Shown: piece by piece, positions 53,115 to 61,139 of the stretch
Layout: each line of letters starts with the position of its first letter
Position numbering within the stretch: the first letter of the stretch is position 1
Assembly (NCBI GenBank): GCA_963667605.2
Contig: CAXXUZ010000003.1
Coordinates: 372,001 to 436,000, forward strand
Reading direction: 5' to 3'
Length of the DNA: 64,000 nucleotides
From: JADLGL01 sp963667605
GTDB lineage: Bacteria; Pseudomonadota; Alphaproteobacteria; Rhizobiales; Kaistiaceae
The notes under the pieces: model-generated
Told to the model about the DNA's origin: nothing
The model's database searches: none
The model's input: the letters and a program-made list of their open reading frames with translations, nothing else
Made by a program: the position numbers and the translations under genes

Positions 53115-53885
53115 ATGAGAGAGATGATGGACGCTTCTACCCCGGTGCTCGAAGTCCACGATCTTCAGAAAGCCTATGGCAGCGTGAAGGCGCTGGCCGG
53201 GGTGAATCTCACTGTGAGAGCTGGCGAATTTGTCGCACTTCTGGGGTCAAATGGCGCCGGAAAGTCGACCCTCTTGCAGATGCTCGCAGGCCTGTTTTCG
53301 CCGGATAGCGGGCGCATAATGGTGCTTGGCCACGATCTGACGAAAAGTGCTGTGAAGGCCCTGGCGCGGATCGGTGTGGTGTTTCAGCAACCGACGCTCG
53401 ATCTTGAGCTGACGGTTCGGGCCAATCTCTTCTATCACGCCGATCTTCATGGCCTGCCTCGGCGGGTCGCGCGCCAGCGAATTGCCTGGGCGCTGGAACG
53501 GTTCGGGCTCTCTGACAGAGCGGGCGACCGAGCGCGGGTGCTCAGCGGCGGTAGTCGGCGACGCATCGAGCTGGCGCGCGCACTCCTGCACAAGCCGCAT
53601 GTTCTGCTGATGGACGAGGCCACGGTCGGTCTCGATCCGGCCAGCCGCCGCGATATTCTCAACGACATCATGAAGCTCAAAAAGGATGAGAACATAGGCG
53701 TCTTGTGGACGACGCATCTTGTCGACGAGATCGAATACGCTGACCGGCTCATCATCCTCCGCCGCGGCCGCGTCCTGTTCGACGGCTCGCCAAAGGGGCT
53801 GTTGGAAAAAGGAGGGAAGGGTGATCTTTTGTCGACCGTCATCGAGATGATGGGGGACAGCGCCGGTGACGTCGCAGGTATCTGA
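53115..53885 (+). CDS. ABC transporter ATPase of the PQQ-dependent alcohol system
   Basis: The 256-residue ATPase has Walker A LLGSNGAGKSTLLQMLAG, Q-loop VVFQQPTLDLELTVRANL, signature VLSGGSRRRIELARALLHKP, Walker B VLLMDEATVGLDP and the switch histidine in WTTHLVDEIEYAD. The signature LSGGSRRR is typical of the ATPases associated with PQQ alcohol dehydrogenases. It is divergent from the genes for permease, receptor and propeller. Several in-frame ATG codons (53115, 53124, 53127) make the exact start uncertain. Confidence 0.9.
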   Translation: MREMMDASTPVLEVHDLQKAYGSVKALAGVNLTVRAGEFVALLGSNGAGKSTLLQMLAGLFSPDSGRIMVLGHDLTKSAVKALARIGVVFQQPTLDLELTVRANLFYHADLHGLPRRVARQRIAWALERFGLSDRAGDRARVLSGGSRRRIELARALLHKPHVLLMDEATVGLDPASRRDILNDIMKLKKDENIGVLWTTHLVDEIEYADRLIILRRGRVLFDGSPKGLLEKGGKGDLLSTVIEMMGDSAGDVAGI

Positions 53886-53903
53886 AACAGGTGCCGGGCC
53901 AGA

Positions 53904-54470
53904 CTAGAGCGCACCCTTGTCAGGCAATGCGACCGGCGGCAAGTCGTTGAAGATCAGGTTGAACTCAATGGAGACATAATTGTTGCCCTGGCCCGCCTCC
54001 CCGGGTGCGGCTTCTTCAGCATCTTCGTCCTCGCCTCCCGCCTCCTCTTCGGCCTCTTCAACCGCTCCTTCGACTTCTTCACCAGCATCCAGCATCGCCT
54101 GCGCTTCCTCGACGGCGTCGGCAAGTTCATCGATGTAGGGCAGATGGTAGGCCCTGGGAGTTAGGCTGGGAACATTGTTCTCGTCGAGTTCTTCCAGCCA
54201 GAGATAGATGGCCCCTGGAGCGCCTGTGAAGTTGTTGGGTTCCACGATCAGAGTCGAAATCAGGGTGAACCGGTCTGGGACGCCCGCGCCAGAGGGAAAC
54301 CCCAACATCGAAGTGATCGAAAAAAAGCTGACGACAAAAAAAGCGCCGGTGATTGCGATTGTACCGCCCTTGATCCACCAGCGCCAACGTGACGTTAGGT
54401 TGAGGCTCAGGAGGAGAACCGCGATTACAACGTAGCCGACGACGGTGGCGAAGATCGTACCAAGAGGCAT
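53904..54470 (-). CDS. membrane protein of unknown family, third gene of the ExbBD-like operon
   Basis: The 188-residue protein has two N-terminal helices (GTIFATVVGYVVIAVLLLSLNL and GGTIAITGAFFVVSFFSITSML) and a soluble domain with LIVEPNNFTGAPGAIYLWLEE and YHLPYIDELADAVEEAQAML. A strongly acidic low-complexity stretch (about residues 135-165) follows, then FNLIFNDLPPVALPDKGAL. I do not recognise it. It starts ten bases after the stop of the ExbD-like gene, so it is almost certainly co-expressed with it. It converges with the ABC ATPase gene, with 18 bases between the stops. Confidence 0.72.
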   Translation of the reverse strand: MPLGTIFATVVGYVVIAVLLLSLNLTSRWRWWIKGGTIAITGAFFVVSFFSITSMLGFPSGAGVPDRFTLISTLIVEPNNFTGAPGAIYLWLEELDENNVPSLTPRAYHLPYIDELADAVEEAQAMLDAGEEVEGAVEEAEEEAGGEDEDAEEAAPGEAGQGNNYVSIEFNLIFNDLPPVALPDKGAL

Positions 54471-54480
54471 TGAGACTATC

Positions 54481-55131
54481 CTAGAGCCCGCCGCCGCCAC
54501 GCACGAGCTGGGTCAGCGATTTTTGTCGAAAGTCGAGATTGATCGTGTTGCCCTCTTCATCAATGGTAAAACGGACAACGGTCTTTTCGTCACCTCGATG
54601 ATCCAGCTCGACGACCGTGTAGTAGATCACTTCCAGCACCGGATTGACGCGCTCAACTTTGACCGTGACCGGAACCGGCTCGACGCCATTGGCAATATAG
54701 TGTTGTACGTTGACTACATACTCGCCAGGCGCAATGCCGCGCATGGTGATATTTTCCTGGTTCAACGGGTTCTCGATGCGCACGCCATTGATAACGATGG
54801 TGTCGCGGTAATTACCGCGATCATCGCGATCTAGGCTGAGCAAACCCGCTTCCGGATTGTGATACCAAACGATATTTCCGCCCGGATCCTGAACATAAGT
54901 GTCGATGTCGTCTGGGTGATTGTCGGGCCAAGTGACGGTGATGATGTATTCGGCACGCATTTCCACGTTGCCGATCAGCATCTCGGGCCTAATCAGCGAA
55001 AAGGCGATGAACACCATAATGGAAAAGCCCATCAGGACATTGAGCAGAATGTCCGTGAAGGGAACGAACGTACCGTCGTCGCTCCCGTCGAAAAGGCCGC
55101 TACTTTCCTGCAGCATCGGCGGCTGGCTCAA
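54481..55131 (-). CDS. ExbD/TolR-like protein with periplasmic beta-sandwich domain
   Basis: The 216-residue protein has one helix near the N-terminus, TFVPFTDILLNVLMGFSIMVFIAFSLI. Its TDxxLNVL aspartate resembles the proton-carrying Asp of ExbD, TolR and MotB. The periplasmic part begins YIITVTWPDNHPDDIDTYVQDPGGNIVWY and has GEYVVNVQHYIANGVEPVPVTVKVE, which resembles DUF2135/YfaP-type beta-sandwich domains rather than the ExbD fold. It overlaps the ExbB-like gene by 32 bases. I infer a stator-like unit with an unusual periplasmic head. Confidence 0.72.
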   Translation of the reverse strand: MSQPPMLQESSGLFDGSDDGTFVPFTDILLNVLMGFSIMVFIAFSLIRPEMLIGNVEMRAEYIITVTWPDNHPDDIDTYVQDPGGNIVWYHNPEAGLLSLDRDDRGNYRDTIVINGVRIENPLNQENITMRGIAPGEYVVNVQHYIANGVEPVPVTVKVERVNPVLEVIYYTVVELDHRGDEKTVVRFTIDEEGNTINLDFRQKSLTQLVRGGGGL

Positions 55132-55888
55132 GTGAGGGAACGATGTGGACCTCGGTGACCTCGGTCACAATTCGGAATAGACCGGCGATCCCTTCGTCGA
55201 GAAGGTAATATTCGAATTTGAGGAGAAGAGCGGCCGCGATTCCGGTGACGGTCACGTTCAAGGCAATGCCCATGCCCTCGGTCATGCCGGTGAGCGTTTG
55301 CCGCAATGAGTCAACATCGAACGCGTTAAGGCCGCTGATCGGGATCAGCATCAGGATGAAGCCGACGGCGGTGCCGAGCAGGGCCAAACGCAACAGCGAT
55401 TCAGACACGAACAAGCCGAGCTTCTCGCGAGAGCGGAGCTGATCGGCAAGCGAACGGAGCAACAAAGTCTGGTCCAGATGAGTCTCGCCGACCGTCCGCG
55501 CCTTGATGATCAGGTCTTTGATGTGATCAGTGATGACGCCGGGGTCAAGGACGTCGCCGCCGGCGGTTACGACTTTGTCGTCAACAATCGAGACCGTTCG
55601 CCCTCCGGCCGCCGAGATTGAATCCCTAACCTTTCGAGCGATAATGAGTTCCCTGGAAACAACGATGGTCTGGTAAAGGCAGTGCAGAGCGGTGGCGACA
55701 AAGATCGCCAGGATCATCAGCGATATTCGTGTTCGGTCAGTCTCGATCATCGCTTGGATGAGATCGAAGTACCAAAGTACCAATAATCCAAACACCGCCA
55801 GGGTATTTATCAAGATCCACTTAAGCAATGGCGCATAGTCTTGCGACGCCGAGAACGGGCCGAGTACGGCTGCTACGATTGGCTGCAT
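55100..55888 (-). CDS. MotA/TolQ/ExbB proton-channel family protein
   Basis: The 262-residue protein has four helices: about 22-45 (WILINTLAVFGLLVLWYF), 54-76 (SLMILAIFVATALHCLYQ), 166-186 (LALLGTAVGFILMLIPISG) and 200-230 (GMTEGMGIALNVTVTGIAAALLLKFEYYLL). A cytoplasmic domain lies between helices 2 and 3. The last two helices carry the LGTAVGF and GIALNVTVTG patterns of the MotA/TolQ/ExbB channel domain. It is the first gene of a three-gene operon with the ExbD-like and unknown proteins. Confidence 0.82.
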   Translation of the reverse strand: MQPIVAAVLGPFSASQDYAPLLKWILINTLAVFGLLVLWYFDLIQAMIETDRTRISLMILAIFVATALHCLYQTIVVSRELIIARKVRDSISAAGGRTVSIVDDKVVTAGGDVLDPGVITDHIKDLIIKARTVGETHLDQTLLLRSLADQLRSREKLGLFVSESLLRLALLGTAVGFILMLIPISGLNAFDVDSLRQTLTGMTEGMGIALNVTVTGIAAALLLKFEYYLLDEGIAGLFRIVTEVTEVHIVPSLEPAADAAGK

Positions 55889-56138
55889 CTATCTTCCAAC
55901 TGACCGAGTGTGGGACCGCTGGCGGACCAGGTCGGTGCGCCGTCTCTCCATGATTTCTTATCGCGGCTTCACATCTTGTGGATCGGAACCCTGGCCGCGC
56001 TTATTTCCGGCGGACCTTGCCGTCCGGCGCAGCTTTCGTCAACCGCAAACACGCTTATTTATCACGCATTTCGACGCGCTGGGGAACATACGAGGACCAT
56101 CGACCGACGCTAACAAGGAGCCGATCGCGGCTCGTCGG

Positions 56139-56894
56139 CTAGGGCCGAATTACGTCAATTCCTCTATCCGCCCTAAAATCCCTAGGCTCTTGAAACACTC
56201 CTTGCCAGAGGCCGATGCCCTCCTCGCGGGCCGCCGCTTCCAGCGCAGCATATTCCGGCATCTCGTCCTCGATCGCCAGTGCGAACCCAGACCGGACATA
56301 CCGTTCGTTCAGGACTTCGCCATTTTGCTCGCAAATCGCCAGAACTCGGCCAAAGACGTCCGGCAGTTCCACAGGGGTGCAGGTGACCGGCCCCTCGCCG
56401 ATGTAGGTCTGGAGTTGGCGAACCGCTGCCGCCCAGCATTCCCAGATTTGTCCGCCGATCGAGCACCTCTGCGGTGGGTGAACCGACTCCAGGCCGTAGA
56501 GCAAAACCCGCCGGCCATCGACTTCGAGCGTCGCCGACTCTCGCGCAGTGGCCATACCAATGATCGGTGCCATTGGATCGACCTCCTCGGCGACGACCGC
56601 TGGCTCGGCTGCGGGCTCAGGCGCGGGCTCCGCCACAGGCTCGGCTGCAGGCTCAGGCGCAGGCTCCGCAACGGGCTCGGGCGCAGGCTCGGCTGCTGGC
56701 TCCGGTTCAGCTGCGGGCTCGGGCGCAGGCTCCTCCGCGACCACTGCCGGGCCGACGTCTTCTTCCGCGATGTCGGTAGAATCATCACCACAGCCTGCGA
56801 GCACCAGCGCGACAGCCAGCGCGGGAAGGGCAGCAAATCGCCGCAGTCCGGCTCCTGCAAAGGAGCGCGGAAAGATCAGCCGGCTAGCGAACAT
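56139..56894 (-). CDS. SNase-fold lipoprotein with Pro-Ala-Glu repeat linker, degenerate active site
   Basis: The protein of about 251 residues has a lipobox (ALVLAGCGDDS), a linker of about 65 residues of repeated EPAPEPAAEPV type (bases about 56585-56745), and an SNase-like domain. That domain has RRVLLYGLESVHPPQRC, WECWAAAVRQLQTYIGEGPVTC and AICEQNGEVLNERYVRSGFALAI. The catalytic arginine/aspartate/glutamate set of nucleases is absent (GLESVHPPQ in place of GIDAPE). It is a paralogue of the exported protein at 48.6 kb. The linker could span the periplasm or bind peptidoglycan. Confidence 0.8.
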   Translation of the reverse strand: MFASRLIFPRSFAGAGLRRFAALPALAVALVLAGCGDDSTDIAEEDVGPAVVAEEPAPEPAAEPEPAAEPAPEPVAEPAPEPAAEPVAEPAPEPAAEPAVVAEEVDPMAPIIGMATARESATLEVDGRRVLLYGLESVHPPQRCSIGGQIWECWAAAVRQLQTYIGEGPVTCTPVELPDVFGRVLAICEQNGEVLNERYVRSGFALAIEDEMPEYAALEAAAREEGIGLWQGVFQEPRDFRADRGIDVIRP

Positions 56895-56917
56895 TGGATG
56901 CTCCTCAATCACGCGGC

Positions 56918-57472
56918 TCAAGGGCCGCCAGCGGCAAGTTCAGCCTCGGTCGGCCAGCGATTGCACGACGAGGCGTTTGCTCCGTAGAACGCGATGCACT
57001 CTTCAAAGGTGGCCGGGCCCTTGCCTCCGAAATAGTACCAAATGAATTGAGAAAGCCCGTCGGTCTGCCGCGCGTTGAGGGTCGGCAGGCCCTCTGGAGG
57101 CATCTGAGCGCCGAGGTCTGCCGCATTGAGCCCGAAGCAGCTGTTTTCGCCAGTGTAGGCGTTCCTGCCGAAAAATGGCATCGGCGTCCCGATCCGGCCG
57201 CATCTGATGACTTCGGCGATTTGCTCAACCGTCAGTATCGTCTCGCGAAAATTAGCGCCCTTAGGTGAGCGTGGGTCCTCGTTCCGGCCGTTGCCCATAT
57301 TGCCGTGGCAATCCCAACAGCTAAGCCCGGATCGCCAAATATCCTCGCCAATGCCAACGAGCGGACCCGGGACCCGTTCTGGTTCCTGCGCTATCGCCGC
57401 ACTGGTCGACAGCATCAGCGACCCCAAGACCATCAACCCGACGGGAAGCAGTACACGTAGAATAGGCTTCAT
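56918..57472 (-). CDS. exported c-type cytochrome, likely electron acceptor of the PQQ dehydrogenase
   Basis: After a signal peptide (LLPVGLMVLGSLMLSTSAAIAQ) the protein of about 184 residues has one heme c site, GLSCWDCHGNMGNG, and a candidate axial methionine in IGTPMPFFGRNAY. Two further cysteine pairs (ENSCFGLN and EECIAFYGANASSCNRW) may form disulfides. Small cytochromes encoded beside PQQ alcohol dehydrogenases (MxaG/XoxG class) accept their electrons. This one lies between the lipoprotein and the pentapeptide gene, on the same strand as the dehydrogenase. Confidence 0.88.
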   Translation of the reverse strand: MKPILRVLLPVGLMVLGSLMLSTSAAIAQEPERVPGPLVGIGEDIWRSGLSCWDCHGNMGNGRNEDPRSPKGANFRETILTVEQIAEVIRCGRIGTPMPFFGRNAYTGENSCFGLNAADLGAQMPPEGLPTLNARQTDGLSQFIWYYFGGKGPATFEECIAFYGANASSCNRWPTEAELAAGGP

Positions 57473-57581
57473 GACCAACAAAACTCCCTGTCATCGTTCC
57501 CACGCCTTCCGTGGCAATAGCACATGTTCGTCCCTTTCCGCGATATTCTAGGCCGATCCCACCATGTGAATTTCAGCCCCG

Positions 57582-59051
57582 TTATGGCGGCGGCGTAAAA
57601 CCGCCCGGCAGCGTCGTGCCCTCGAATTTTGCTCCGTCGAGCGTGGCGCGGGCCAGGATCGCCCCAGTCAATCGAGCGCCCGAGAAGTCGGCGCCGGTAA
57701 AGTCGGAATCGCGCAAATCGGCGCCGGATAGGTTGCTAACGCGCAAATCGGCTCCGGCGAGGATCGACCTAGTCATGATGACACCTGGCATGTTGGCCCG
57801 GGCGAAGATCGCTCCGGTGAAGTCCGATCGGCTCATCTGAGCGTCCCACAAACGGCTTCTGGCGAAGCTCGCATTGATTGCTGTGACGTTTGTCATCAGG
57901 ACTGCCGTCAGGTCGGAATCGGCAATAATCGCCCCGGTGAGGTCCGCCAGAATCATCCGGGAGTGACCAGCGAGAACGCCGATCATGGTCGCTTCCGACA
58001 GATTTGCGCCATCGAGACGCGCTTCATAAAGCATCGCGCCGGACAAATCGGCTCCGGCCAAATTGGCCTGCATCAGCAGTGTCCGGTTGAGGTTGGCATT
58101 GCGAAGGTTGGCGCCTTCAAGGTTGGCACCCACCAGATTCGCAGCGTGGAGACTGGCCCCCTCGAGATTCGCGCCGGCAAGATTGGCGCCGCGGAGGTCC
58201 GCCCGCCTGAGGACAACGCCGGAAAGATCACAGCCAGGGCAGTCCTTGGCCCGCGCGACTAGCGGATCCGGTTCTGGGGGCGGGCGCGTGGCAATTTCCG
58301 CCAACCGTTCGTCACGGTTCTCAATGTCGCCGATCATGAACTCCTCGAGCCGTGTGAAGCTCTCGAAGTAGCCTTCGGTCGGGCGGTTATCGCGATCGAG
58401 TATCGTTTGACCGGGCCTGCGGTAGACATGCGTCTCAATCTCACGGGAAACGCCTTCTTCGATGTCGATCAAGGTGCAGAGCTGCTTGATATAGACTCCC
58501 TGATAAGGGGTCTCCCCCTCGCCCGGCGGCAGCGGTTGGCACTCCCAATCGCCGTCGTAGCGGGCCTGAAGGAACCCACCGAGCTGAAAGGCCTGCTCGC
58601 GCACGCTTAGGTCGACACGAGGATCTGTGACAAGGCGAAGGCCATGCATGAATCCGTCCTTGTCGAACAACGCGGTTGCAATCACCGGTCGAGAGTAAAC
58701 GGAGGTGAACTGGTACAGGGCGGTCCAGTATGGATCGGCATGTGCCAGCCCGACATATTCGAACAAATCATCGTACTGGAAGTAAACCTCGTGCCATCCG
58801 GTCGCTTCCTCCGCGCGGCAGAGTGAATAATCAGTCCAGGAGCCGATCAGTATCGAGGGCGGGCCGCCATTGGTACCGCAGGCGAAGTCGGCAAACTGCT
58901 CAGTAGGAAGCTCGGAAGCGTGGAGCCCAAGTGTGAGGTCCCAGACAGACGGCTCGACGTTGACATCTTCTTGGCCGAGCGCCGGAGGAACGATTGCGCC
59001 CGCCACGATAGTGGCAAGCGCGGCCCAAGCGGTGCGCATTATCGGAATCAT
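57582..59051 (-). CDS. exported pentapeptide-repeat protein
   Basis: The 489-residue protein has a signal peptide (AALATIVAGAIVPPALGQE) and an N-terminal domain of about 230 residues of unknown family containing cysteines (FACGTNGG, YSLCRAEE, WECQPLPPG, QLCTLID). From CPGCDLSGVVLRRADLRGANLAG (about residue 272) it carries roughly 40 pentapeptide repeats of the A(D/N)LxG type, forming a right-handed beta helix of about ten coils. Exported pentapeptide proteins are usually scaffolds. It stands after the hairpin terminator of the dehydrogenase gene. Confidence 0.88.
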   Translation of the reverse strand: MIPIMRTAWAALATIVAGAIVPPALGQEDVNVEPSVWDLTLGLHASELPTEQFADFACGTNGGPPSILIGSWTDYSLCRAEEATGWHEVYFQYDDLFEYVGLAHADPYWTALYQFTSVYSRPVIATALFDKDGFMHGLRLVTDPRVDLSVREQAFQLGGFLQARYDGDWECQPLPPGEGETPYQGVYIKQLCTLIDIEEGVSREIETHVYRRPGQTILDRDNRPTEGYFESFTRLEEFMIGDIENRDERLAEIATRPPPEPDPLVARAKDCPGCDLSGVVLRRADLRGANLAGANLEGASLHAANLVGANLEGANLRNANLNRTLLMQANLAGADLSGAMLYEARLDGANLSEATMIGVLAGHSRMILADLTGAIIADSDLTAVLMTNVTAINASFARSRLWDAQMSRSDFTGAIFARANMPGVIMTRSILAGADLRVSNLSGADLRDSDFTGADFSGARLTGAILARATLDGAKFEGTTLPGGFTPPP

Positions 59052-59074
59052 TGTTGAATTAGGTGCCTAAAGTG

Positions 59075-59102
59075 CGAGGGGCGGGCCAGAGCCCGCCCCT
59101 CG
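59075..59102 (-). terminator. hairpin terminator behind the PQQ dehydrogenase gene
   Basis: A perfect 12-bp inverted repeat (CGAGGGGCGGGC ... GCCCGCCCCTCG) with a CAGA loop lies just after the stop of the dehydrogenase gene, before the pentapeptide gene. It is very GC-rich. On the minus strand only a short T stretch follows, so termination may be partial. Confidence 0.75.
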
Positions 59103-59118
59103 TCATGTGTGCTTTCCG

Positions 59119-60903
59119 CTAGAGCGAGAACACGAACAGCATCGCACCCCGCATCATCTCGCCACGGTCGCCGGTTCCGCCACCAGCGGCGGCAAGTACG
59201 GCGATGTACTGCTTGCCGTCGACGGCATAGCTGATTGGCGTACCTCGTGACGGAATGCCCATATCGAACTGCCAAAGGGTTTCAAGCGTCGTTGCGTCAT
59301 GTGCAAATACGAAGCCGTCCCTTGTCGAGGTGAATATCAGGCCGCCGGACGTTACCGTCACGCCAGACTCATTGGTGAAGGCTCGTTGAACGGTCGCAAC
59401 CAACGTGTTGGTGTTGACGTCCCACGCCCACATCGCGCCGACGAAATCGCCAGTGGCACCAAAGTTCCCATCGAACCCGAAATTGCCGCCGCCTTCGTCG
59501 ACATTGATACCGCCGTCCGCATCCAGCGGCAGCGTTTCGATCACCTCTAGTATGAAGCAGCCGTCATTCCCGACCGCATAGGCCAAGCCCGTGTCCGGAT
59601 TATAGGCCGGATACTGCCAGCGCACACCGCCACGCAGGTTCGGACATGTTTCCGCGTTCTGGTCGAGGGTTTCGCCGCGCAACCAACGAGTCTCTGGAAT
59701 GTAGGTCTGGACCACTAGGTTGGGATCGTACTCGATCGGCAGGCCGGTCTTCGGGTCAAGACCCGCCGTCCAGTTAACCAGCTCAACATAAGTTCCGTGG
59801 TTCAGGAACTCACCTGTTGTTTGATCGAACTGATAGAAGAACCCGTTGCGCGCGAAGTGGGCGACGACGTTGCGGTTCACGCCATCGATTTCCCGGTTCA
59901 GGAGGAAGTGGACGCCCTGTTCGTCATAGTCCCATGACTCGCTGGGAGTATACTGGAAGTACCAGGCCATTTCGCCGGTATCGATGTCCATCGCCACGAG
60001 CGAGTTGGTGAAGAGGTTGTCGCCCGGACGGAATTCGGGGTCGAACATCGGCACCGGATTGGCCGTGCCCCAATAAGTTATGCGTAGATCCGGGTCGTAG
60101 CTGCCCGCTGTCCACATCCCAGCACCGCCAGTCTTCCACGCATTGTGGTCGTCGGCCCAGGTCTCGCCGCCGGGATCGCCGGGAGCTGGAACGGCGTACC
60201 AGCGCCACATCTCCTCGCCAGTATCGGCGTCGAGCACCTCGAGAAAGCCGCGGGTAGCGGCATCGCCGACACCATTGGCTATTACGACATGACCTCCCAT
60301 GGCGGACGTGCCGCCGCTACAGGCCTCGCCCGCGAGATTGATGCCGGAGCCTCCAGGATGCTCGATGCCCATCCGCTGGACATCCCACAGGAACTCACCG
60401 GAGTCACGATCGACCGCAACAGTGCGGCCGTCACGCAAGCAATTCACCACCATGTTGTCGAGAAGCGCGAACCCACGGGTCTGGCCGTTGACGTCCTTCT
60501 CCATCGTCGCGTCGGCTGTCCAGACGATCCTTGCGCCGGTGCCGGAACTGACATCGACCTTATAGAAAACGCCGGCGCCATCTTCGAAATACATAATTCC
60601 GTCATCAACCAACGCATTGGTGTCGATGGTAACCCCACTTCGTCCATCGAAGGCGGTCGTGATCGGGAGTGTGAAGGCGACCTTGAGATCAGCGACGTTA
60701 CTGGTATTGATGCCGGCGAGCCGAGAGTAACGGTGGGCCGAATAGTTCTGCAGCGTGGTCAGCCAGTTCTGGGGCTCCGCGTCTGCATTGGCGAGGCGTG
60801 CGTCTGTGACAGGCGCCTCCGCCATTGCCGGCATTGCCAAGGCCGAAGCCATCAGCGCGCCAGCGAGCGTCAGGCTAACCTGACCAATTCTTGAAGTACG
60901 CAT
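59119..60903 (-). CDS. PQQ-dependent alcohol dehydrogenase, lanthanide-type signature
   Basis: The 594-residue protein has a signal peptide (VSLTLAGALMASALAMPAMAEA) and an eight-bladed quinoprotein propeller: LQNYSAHRYSRLAGINTSNV, DADTGEEMWRWYAVPAPGDPGG, TYWGTANPVPMF and IDTGEMAWYFQYTPSESWDYDEQG. Asp325 is the expected catalytic base. Asp327, in the WDYD motif, is the extra aspartate that marks lanthanide-dependent (XoxF/PedH-type) enzymes; calcium enzymes have Ala there. The metal-binding Glu position seems to be Asp214 (VGDAATRG), and the metal-binding Asn is N282. There is no vicinal Cys-Cys. It should oxidise an alcohol in the periplasm and pass electrons to the cytochrome c. Confidence 0.92.
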   Translation of the reverse strand: MRTSRIGQVSLTLAGALMASALAMPAMAEAPVTDARLANADAEPQNWLTTLQNYSAHRYSRLAGINTSNVADLKVAFTLPITTAFDGRSGVTIDTNALVDDGIMYFEDGAGVFYKVDVSSGTGARIVWTADATMEKDVNGQTRGFALLDNMVVNCLRDGRTVAVDRDSGEFLWDVQRMGIEHPGGSGINLAGEACSGGTSAMGGHVVIANGVGDAATRGFLEVLDADTGEEMWRWYAVPAPGDPGGETWADDHNAWKTGGAGMWTAGSYDPDLRITYWGTANPVPMFDPEFRPGDNLFTNSLVAMDIDTGEMAWYFQYTPSESWDYDEQGVHFLLNREIDGVNRNVVAHFARNGFFYQFDQTTGEFLNHGTYVELVNWTAGLDPKTGLPIEYDPNLVVQTYIPETRWLRGETLDQNAETCPNLRGGVRWQYPAYNPDTGLAYAVGNDGCFILEVIETLPLDADGGINVDEGGGNFGFDGNFGATGDFVGAMWAWDVNTNTLVATVQRAFTNESGVTVTSGGLIFTSTRDGFVFAHDATTLETLWQFDMGIPSRGTPISYAVDGKQYIAVLAAAGGGTGDRGEMMRGAMLFVFSL

Positions 60904-61139
60904 TATGTTCCCTCCTGAAAGGTTCCGTTTTCGCCCGCCTGCCTGGCGGCCCGCGGTTCGGCTACGCCGATTTATTGCTTTTCCTCAGCGGCAGCTTGCG
61001 CCCGCGTATTCGAGCGCTTGAGCCACAGTATCAGCCGGCCCGTTGGTGTTCAACCCTTACCTCAGCGACCCTGACGCCTCTGAAAGACGCAGCGCAGACC
61101 CCGCAAATTTTTCAGCGGCGCGGGCCGAGTCAGAGGCTG

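Noticed and set aside
56585..56745. Repeated GGCTC/GCAGG units resembling a CRISPR or minisatellite
   Set aside because: They are coding repeats for a Pro-Ala-Glu linker; there are no spacers of constant length.
57640..58250. Regular 15-base periodicity resembling a repeat array
   Set aside because: It is the codon pattern of pentapeptide repeats in a complete exported protein.
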